64,000 nucleotides of DNA, from positions 35,441 to 99,440 of the forward strand of contig DAITDU010000002.1 of assembly GCA_036839715.1 (NCBI GenBank). Reading direction: 5' to 3'. Positions 58,817 through 64,000 of this stretch are shown here, one piece after another. Every line of letters begins with the position of its first letter. Position 1 is the stretch's first letter. The DNA is from Thermocaproicibacter sp002410755 (lineage in GTDB: Bacteria; Bacillota; Clostridia; Oscillospirales; Acutalibacteraceae). A program made the translations under genes and the position numbers. A model generated the notes under the pieces. It saw only the letters and a program-made list of their open reading frames with translations, ran no database searches and was not told the DNA's origin.

Positions 58817-61241
58817 GTTTCACCCGGTCACGCTCTTCGGCGCGCTTTGCATCGTTCCAGCGGTCCATAGTGCCGACGAGGTAGCCCGTGATGCGGCGGA
58901 TACGCTCAAAGTGCGGGCCTTCTTCCTCTTTACGGTGGCACTTCGGGCACTCATTGTCGATAATGCCATTGTAGCCGCAGACCGGGTCACGGTCCACCGG
59001 ATGGTTTACGGCACCGTAGCCAACCCCGCTTTCCTTCATGCAGCGGATGACGGCTTCAAAGGCATCCAGGTTTTTGCTGGTGTCGCCGTCCAGCTCCACA
59101 TAACTGATATGGCCGGCATTTGTCAGCGCATGGTAAGGCGCTTCAATCTTGATTTTCCGGAACGCAGAAATAGGGTAATAAACCGGGACGTGGAAAGAGT
59201 TGGTGTAGTACTCCCGGTCCGTGATGCCCTTGAGGGCACCGTAGCGCTGCTTGTCAATCTTGACGAACCGGCCGGAGAGGCCCTCTGCCGGTGTTGCAAG
59301 CAGGGTAAAGTTCAGGCCGGTCTCCGAGGATTCTTCGTCACAGCGCTTGCGCATATGGCCGATGATTTCAAGGCCGAGTTTCTGGCTTTCTTCGCTTTCC
59401 CCGTGGTGCTTTCCCGTAAGGGCAACAAGTGTTTCCGCGAGGCCGATAAACCCGACGCTCAGCGTGCCGTGTTTGAGCACCTCGGCAATGCTGTCGTTCC
59501 AGCCTAGCTTTTCACTGTCAATCCAGACGCCCTGTCCCATGAGGAACGGATAGTTGAAAACCTTCTTTGAGCACTGGATTTTAAAGCGGTGCAGAAGCTG
59601 GCGGAACACAAGATCCATGCGTTCGTCGAGCATCCCGTAAAACTTCCCGATGTCACCGTGGGCTTCAATGCCGAGGCGCGGAAGGTTAATGGAAGTAAAG
59701 CTCAGGTTGCCGCGGCCGCAGGTAACCTCACGGTTCTTGTCGTGCACATTGCCCATCACACGGGTACGGCAGCCCATATAGGCAACTTCCGTGTCATAGT
59801 CACCGGGCTTATAGTACTGAAGGTTGAATGGGGCATCAATAAAGCTGAAGTTCGGGAACAGGCGCTTTGCGCTGACACGGATTGCAAGCTTAAACAGGTC
59901 ATAATTCGGGTCGCCGGGGTTATAATTGACGCCTTCCTTGACCTTAAAAATCTGCACGGGGAAAATCGGTGTTTCACCTTGTCCGAGGCCGGCTTCCGTG
60001 GCAAGCAGGAGGTCACGCATCACCATGCGGCCCTCGGGGGAAGTATCTGTGCCATAGTTGAGGGAGCTGAACGGCACCTGCGCGCCTGCGCGGGAATTCA
60101 TGGTGTTAAGGTTGTGAATCAGGGCCTCCATAGCCTGATAGGTTGTGCGGTCCGTGATGGCTGTTGCGCTTTTCAAAGCGAAACCATGGGCTTTTTGCGC
60201 CTCTTCCTCGCTGAACGGCTCAAACCCGCTTTTGCGCTGGTGCTCCGGAAGAAATTCGGCCAGTTTTTTGCCATAATCCGCAGCGTTGCGAAACGTAATT
60301 TCCGCCCCGGCACCTTTTTTTATGGCCTCAACCATTGCATTGGCGTCCTCCGCCTTCATGCTGTGGGTAATCTGAATATACTTGGACAGCTCCTGAAAGT
60401 AATTGCGGCGGAACGTTTTTGCGACGCCCGGCGCCATACCGTAGTCAAAATTCGGGATACTCTGGCCGCCGTGCATTTCATTCTGGTTCGCCTGGATGGC
60501 AATGCAGGCAAGGGCAGCATAGCTGCTGATATCCTGCGGTTCGCGGAGTGTGCCGTGGCCGGTGCAGAACCCTCCCTTAAACAGCTTGACAAGGTCAATT
60601 TGGCAGCAGGTCTCAGTCAGCATGTAAAAATCTTCGTCGTGGATATGGATGTCGCCGTTCAAATGCGCGGCCGCAATATCTTTCGGGAGAATATAATTGT
60701 TGATGAAGTATTTGGAACCCTCCGAACCGTATTTAAGCATGGTGCCCATGGCAGTATCTGCGTCAATATTGGCGTTCTCACGCTTGATATCTATGTCTTT
60801 TGCGTCGCGGAAGGTAAGCTGGCGGTAAACGTCCATCAGGCCGTCCGCGGCCTGGCGAATCTTTGTGTGCTCAGCGCGGTAAAGGATATAGGCCTTGGCG
60901 GTCTTCGCAAAATCATGAGAAATCAGGCGCTCCTCCACAGCATCCTGAACCTGCTCGACGGTCGGCACGCCGTTGCCGACCACCTGCCCGGAAACTTCTT
61001 TCGTAAGCCTGTCCAGCATTTCATCAGGAATCTGTTCATCTTTAACGGCCTCGTTCGCCCTGCTGACGGCGCTGCGAATTTTAGATGGGTCAAACGGCAC
61101 GATTTTACCATTCCTCTTGCAAATCGTTTCAGGCATCCCTGCCTTTTTTCCCGGCTGTCTTTCCTCCGCTGCGGCCTGCCTCTCCCCGGCCTTTTGTACC
61201 TTACTGGCCTCTGCTTTTTTCATTGCTCTCTTTGATGACAT
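58806..61241 (-). CDS. nrdD: anaerobic ribonucleoside-triphosphate reductase (class III, large subunit)
   Basis: 811 residues from ATG 61241 (AGGGAG ten bases upstream; an ATG at 61295 would sit in the leader). A Lys/Ala/Glu-rich tail (about 1-33) precedes an ATP-cone (about 36-130, ICKRNGKIVPFDPSKI). The ten-stranded barrel follows, with LTETCCQIDL and the DYDTEVAYMGCRTR finger. The C-terminal zinc site shows three cysteines (VCGYNG and CPKC), and the radical Gly is about residue 786 in RRITGYLVGT. It reduces NTPs to dNTPs without oxygen. The upstream palindrome resembles an NrdR box. Confidence 0.95.
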   Translation of the reverse strand: MSSKRAMKKAEASKVQKAGERQAAAEERQPGKKAGMPETICKRNGKIVPFDPSKIRSAVSRANEAVKDEQIPDEMLDRLTKEVSGQVVGNGVPTVEQVQDAVEERLISHDFAKTAKAYILYRAEHTKIRQAADGLMDVYRQLTFRDAKDIDIKRENANIDADTAMGTMLKYGSEGSKYFINNYILPKDIAAAHLNGDIHIHDEDFYMLTETCCQIDLVKLFKGGFCTGHGTLREPQDISSYAALACIAIQANQNEMHGGQSIPNFDYGMAPGVAKTFRRNYFQELSKYIQITHSMKAEDANAMVEAIKKGAGAEITFRNAADYGKKLAEFLPEHQRKSGFEPFSEEEAQKAHGFALKSATAITDRTTYQAMEALIHNLNTMNSRAGAQVPFSSLNYGTDTSPEGRMVMRDLLLATEAGLGQGETPIFPVQIFKVKEGVNYNPGDPNYDLFKLAIRVSAKRLFPNFSFIDAPFNLQYYKPGDYDTEVAYMGCRTRVMGNVHDKNREVTCGRGNLSFTSINLPRLGIEAHGDIGKFYGMLDERMDLVFRQLLHRFKIQCSKKVFNYPFLMGQGVWIDSEKLGWNDSIAEVLKHGTLSVGFIGLAETLVALTGKHHGESEESQKLGLEIIGHMRKRCDEESSETGLNFTLLATPAEGLSGRFVKIDKQRYGALKGITDREYYTNSFHVPVYYPISAFRKIKIEAPYHALTNAGHISYVELDGDTSKNLDAFEAVIRCMKESGVGYGAVNHPVDRDPVCGYNGIIDNECPKCHRKEEEGPHFERIRRITGYLVGTMDRWNDAKRAEERDRVKHGV

Positions 61242-61316
61242 ATAAAAACAGCTCCCTTTCTCCGTCCTGATATCTGAAAAAGTTGCATTAATCAATTTTT
61301 ACTGAGAAACGGCTTT

Positions 61317-61345
61317 ATTATACTCTGGTACAGGCAGGTTGTCAA
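61317..61345 (-). promoter_or_regulatory. nrdD promoter
   Basis: Minus strand perfect TTGACA (61345-61340), 17-base spacer, perfect TATAAT (61322-61317). Confidence 0.88.
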
Positions 61346-61380
61346 TCAACATTTTGAGCTGTATTCAGTCGAATATGTGT

Positions 61381-61406
61381 AATGTATACAATATATTGTA
61401 TACATT
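61381..61406. promoter_or_regulatory. 26-bp perfect palindrome, NrdR-box-like
   Basis: A perfect 26-base palindrome (61381-61406) whose core CAATATATTG fits the NrdR core CWAWATWTWG. It is 36 bases upstream of the nrdD -35. A weaker related site, CTGTATTCAG (61359-61368), lies 30 bases away centre to centre, close to the tandem NrdR spacing. Confidence 0.55.
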
Positions 61407-61434
61407 GGAAATGACATTTTTTCAGGTTCTCTGC

Positions 61435-61457
61435 GCCCTGCGGGTTTTCCGCAGGGC
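61435..61457. repeat. GC-rich hairpin
   Basis: GCCCTGCGG and CCGCAGGGC, perfect nine-base stem with a five-base GTTTT loop, between the queH terminator and the nrdD palindrome. No T-run follows. Confidence 0.45.
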
Positions 61458-61459
61458 AG

Positions 61460-61504
61460 AAAAATTCTCAGGCCACACTGCTTCTGTACAGTAGGGCCTG
61501 AGAA
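61460..61504 (-). terminator. terminator after queH
   Basis: Minus strand TTCTCAGGCC (61504-61495) and GGCCTGAGAA (61474-61465), perfect ten-base stem, followed by TTTTT. Placed just after the queH stop. Confidence 0.82.
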
Positions 61505-61531
61505 CGCAGGACAATAATTTTTTCTACCCCA

Positions 61532-62176
61532 TTATCCGCTTTCTTTTTTCTGCCCGCCGGAAGCAACTGAATATACGCATCCGCAGTAATTTTGCCGGTA
61601 AAGATGATAAATTTTTGAAAGCTCAATCGAGCGCTGATAGCCGCCCCGTTTTTTAAAATCAGAGAAAAGATATTTTACACCCGACTGTTTTTCCAGTTCC
61701 GCGCCAATGGCGTTAAGCCGCTGTGCATCCTTGTAGGGGCTGAGCGAAAGCGTCGTCGTAAAATACTCAAAGCCGTGCTCCGCCGCATACCGGGCCGTCT
61801 CCGAAAGGCGCAGGCGGTAGCAGAGCGTGCAGCGCCCGCCACGTTCTGGATCCCCTTCGTGACCTTTCGCAAGGGCGAAGAAGCGTTCCGGCTCGTAAGG
61901 GCCTTCCGCAAAGGAGACCGGGTATTGCGCCGGGAACTCCAAAAGAAACCGCTTTACTTCGTCCACACGCTTACGGTACTCTTCTTTCGGCGCAATATTC
62001 GGGTTATAGTAAAAAATGGTGATACGGAAATATTGTGAGAGATATTCCAGCACATAACTGCTGCACGGGGCACAGCAGGCGTGCAGCAGTAGTGTTGGGA
62101 CATGCCCTTCAAGGCCTGCAAGCGTCTTTTCCAGTACCTTCTGATAATTGATTTTCTGATTCTGCAAACTGCACAC
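61532..62176 (-). CDS. queH: epoxyqueuosine reductase QueH
   Basis: 214 residues. Conserved cysteines are visible as HACCAPCSSYV (two adjacent Cys then CxxC, residues about 33-37), GRCTLCYRLRL and YCGCVYSV, the pattern of the DUF208/QueH family that replaces QueG. It reduces epoxyqueuosine to queuosine in tRNA (last step of the Q pathway). GTG 62176 is preceded by AGAGGCGGGG, which lies inside a perfect 20-base palindrome, so initiation may depend on RNA folding. Confidence 0.9.
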   Translation of the reverse strand: MCSLQNQKINYQKVLEKTLAGLEGHVPTLLLHACCAPCSSYVLEYLSQYFRITIFYYNPNIAPKEEYRKRVDEVKRFLLEFPAQYPVSFAEGPYEPERFFALAKGHEGDPERGGRCTLCYRLRLSETARYAAEHGFEYFTTTLSLSPYKDAQRLNAIGAELEKQSGVKYLFSDFKKRGGYQRSIELSKIYHLYRQNYCGCVYSVASGGQKKESG

Positions 62177-62180
62177 CCCC

Positions 62181-62200
62181 CCGCCTCTTGCAAGAGGCGG
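62181..62200 (-). promoter_or_regulatory. palindrome covering the queH ribosome binding site
   Basis: CCGCCTCTTG directly followed by its reverse complement (62181-62200). In the mRNA the 3' arm includes AGAGGCGG, the queH ribosome site, four bases before the GTG. Confidence 0.6.
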
Positions 62201-62360
62201 AGCGAGAACTTTCTATGAAGCACGAAAAGCACCTGGTCAAAGCAGAAAAGCTCGCAGCACGCCGCACGTCTCCGGAAAGGCCGGGGGCAGTTGAAAGTGG
62301 CAGGCTTCCATAAAAAAGTCCAGATATTTTTAAGACAGAAATTTTTCCGCTGACAACTGT

Positions 62361-64000
62361 CTACTTATCGGAAGAAGCCGAATTTTCATTTTGCAGCGGC
62401 TCCTTCGGAAGGATTCCAACGCCAAGAACCTTGAGTTGCTCAGGGTCTACGGAGTCCGGTGCGCCGCTCATCAGCTCGGCGGAGGAAGAAACCTTCGGGA
62501 ATGCGACGACGTCGCGCATATCGTCGATATCCAGCAGGACCATCATCAGGCGCTCAAGCCCCCATGCCATTCCGCCATGCGGCGGGGCCCCAAATTTCAG
62601 GGCTTCAAGGAGGAACCCAAAGCGCTCCTGAGCCTTTTCTTCCGGAATTCCGAGAGCTTTCAGCATCCGGTGCTGAAGCTCAGAATCGTGAATACGGATG
62701 CTTCCGCCCCCTGCCTCATAGCCGTTAATCACCATATCGTAGGCAATGGAGCGCACAGAACCGGGGTCACTTTCAAGCCGGTCAAGGTCTTCCGGGTTCG
62801 GCATGGTAAACGGATGGTGCATTGCCACCCAGCGGTTTTCTTCCTTGCTGAATTCAAACATTGGGAAGTCCGTTACCCAAAGAATGCGCGGACGGGATTT
62901 GTCAATCAGGCTGAACATCCGCGCAAGGCGGCAGCGGAGCGCGCCGAGGGAATCGTAGACAACCTTATTTTCGTCGCTTGCAACAAGGAACAATACGTCA
63001 CCGCTCTCAGTACCCAGCGTGCTCCGCACGGCTTTTACCTCTTCCGGTGAGAGGAATTTTTCATAGGAGGAGCTTTCCCCTTTAGAAGAGAGGCGTGTCC
63101 AGGCAAGGCCCTTCGCACCGTAGGTTTTTACCCATGTGCCAAGCTTGTCGATTTCCTTGCGGCTGAGCTTTTCCGCCTGGCCCTTACAGTTAATGCCGCG
63201 CACGCTGCCGCCACCGGCAAGCGAAGCGGAGAACACACGGAACTGTGTGCCTTTCAGCACCTCGGAAAGGTCAGTCAGCTCCATGCCAAAGCGCAGATCC
63301 GGCTTATCGGAGCCAAAGCGGTCCATTGCCTCTTTCCACTTCATCCGCGGCAGCGGAATGGGAATATCAATGCCGAGGAGCTCCTTGTATGCCCTGTGAA
63401 TAAAGCCTTCGCCGATTGCCATAACGTCATCCTGTGTAACAAAGGACATCTCAAAGTCGATCTGCGTAAACTCCGGCTGACGGTCGGCGCGGAGGTCCTC
63501 ATCGCGGAAACAGCGGGCAATCTGCATGTAGCGGTCAAAACCGGAAATCATCAGGAGCTGCTTGTAAAGCTGCGGGGACTGCGGCAGGGCGAAAAACTTA
63601 CCCGGGAAGATGCGTGAAGGCACCAGATAGTCGCGCGCGCCTTCCGGCGTGGATTTCATCAGGTCAGGCGTCTCGATTTCAAGGAATCCATTCTCGTCGA
63701 AGTAGTCGTGTGCAATCTTGACTAGGCGGTGCCGCGCCATCATGATGCGTTGCATGTCCGGCCGGCGCAGGTCAAGGTAACGGTAGCGCAGGCGGGTTTC
63801 TTTCTGTACCGTGGAGTTTTCCTCTATTGCGAACGGCGGCGTTTCGCTCTTTGAAAGGATTCGCAGTTCCGTCACGGCGACCTCAACATCGCCTGTAGGA
63901 ATGCTGTGGTTCTTTGAGGAACGTTCACGCACCTTGCCGCGCGCAGCAAGCACATACTCTGCACGCACGGAAAACGCTTTTTTGAAAATTCCGCGGTCGG
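62361..64000 (-). CDS. aspS: aspartyl-tRNA synthetase (partial, 5' end outside window)
   Basis: At least 546 residues; the frame is open to base 64000 and the N-terminal anticodon-domain start lies beyond the window. Visible: YRYLDLRRPDMQ, class II motif 2 RCFRDEDLRADRQPEFTQID, the bacterial GAD insertion region after DKPDLRFGMELTD, LPRMKWKEAM, and motif 3 GGMAWGLERLMM. It charges tRNA-Asp (and possibly tRNA-Asn in the Asp/Asn type). The C-terminal tail is Ser/Asn-rich. The stop is 62361-62363. Confidence 0.95.
   Translation of the reverse strand, partial: DRGIFKKAFSVRAEYVLAARGKVRERSSKNHSIPTGDVEVAVTELRILSKSETPPFAIEENSTVQKETRLRYRYLDLRRPDMQRIMMARHRLVKIAHDYFDENGFLEIETPDLMKSTPEGARDYLVPSRIFPGKFFALPQSPQLYKQLLMISGFDRYMQIARCFRDEDLRADRQPEFTQIDFEMSFVTQDDVMAIGEGFIHRAYKELLGIDIPIPLPRMKWKEAMDRFGSDKPDLRFGMELTDLSEVLKGTQFRVFSASLAGGGSVRGINCKGQAEKLSRKEIDKLGTWVKTYGAKGLAWTRLSSKGESSSYEKFLSPEEVKAVRSTLGTESGDVLFLVASDENKVVYDSLGALRCRLARMFSLIDKSRPRILWVTDFPMFEFSKEENRWVAMHHPFTMPNPEDLDRLESDPGSVRSIAYDMVINGYEAGGGSIRIHDSELQHRMLKALGIPEEKAQERFGFLLEALKFGAPPHGGMAWGLERLMMVLLDIDDMRDVVAFPKVSSSAELMSGAPDSVDPEQLKVLGVGILPKEPLQNENSASSDK

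Noticed and set aside
58985..59040. Apparent loss of one zinc cysteine in NrdD (Asp before PVCGYNG)
   Set aside because: I recall similar DPVCGY sequences in clostridial NrdD, so it may be normal for the group. Not counted as an anomaly.
59589..61235. Long open frame on the plus strand opposite nrdD
   Set aside because: Antisense shadow of a strongly conserved gene; the residue pattern (His/Val/Lys runs) is typical of reverse-strand frames.

Overview
The window reads as the chromosome of a spore-forming, low-to-mid G+C Bacillota, most likely a clostridial anaerobe of the Oscillospirales/Ruminococcaceae type. The evidence is spoIIID, a class III (anaerobic) ribonucleotide reductase nrdDG, a CdaR/PucR regulator, FtsEX with Gram-positive type cell-wall hydrolases, WalRK-like and other OmpR-type two-component systems, lipoproteins with no outer-membrane genes, GreA/LysRS, and a yybP-ykoY type manganese riboswitch. 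The genus is not assigned. No rRNA, tRNA, prophage, insertion sequence or CRISPR array was seen. Coding density is high and no gene-free stretch exceeds 300 bases.

Layout. 1-4.8 kb: acetyltransferase, old-yellow-enzyme, a lipoprotein, an RlmI-like rRNA methyltransferase, spoIIID and thpR. 4.8-12.3 kb: an envelope module of an MMPL/RND exporter plus a long secreted coiled-coil protein (interrupted by a frameshift), divergent from an OmpR-type regulator and its kinase. 12.3-15.4 kb: metallo-hydrolase and CymR-like Rrf2 regulator, divergent from cysK-tcdA, with two copies of a palindromic motif between them. 15.4-19.8 kb: sbcDC, with sbcD frameshifted. 19.8-25.1 kb: lipoprotein-type MltG and a MacB-like ABC exporter whose permease carries a coiled coil of about 315 residues. 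25.2-30 kb: lacZ, a HAD phosphatase and an aromatic-acid-exporter-like protein.

30-39.3 kb: a second two-component pair, a patatin phospholipase, two small unknown proteins, then a WalRK-like pair with HtrA, and a membrane protein of unknown function. 39.4-45 kb: GH3 glucosidase and a MarR-controlled alcohol/aldehyde dehydrogenase operon with two perfect operators. 45-50.1 kb: DMT transporter, glycosyltransferase-like protein, and a Ca2+/Mn2+ P-type ATPase behind a riboswitch. 50.1-58.2 kb: lysS, greA, and a cell-division set ftsE-ftsX-NlpC/P60-M23 whose two hydrolases share the same N-terminal coiled coil, then a CdaR regulator. 58.3-64 kb: nrdG/nrdD with an NrdR-like palindrome, queH, and aspS running off the right edge.

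The most useful second looks are: the FtsEX operon with two paralogous coiled-coil hydrolases; the two single-base frameshifts (secreted coiled-coil gene, sbcD), which may be real or assembly errors; the self-contained ABC exporter with a giant extracytoplasmic coiled coil; and a series of clean promoter/operator architectures (MarR, Rrf2, lacZ, nrdD, riboswitch, queH leader). I did not find a clear-cut undescribed defence or mobile system. The strongest candidates for under-described biology are the envelope modules.
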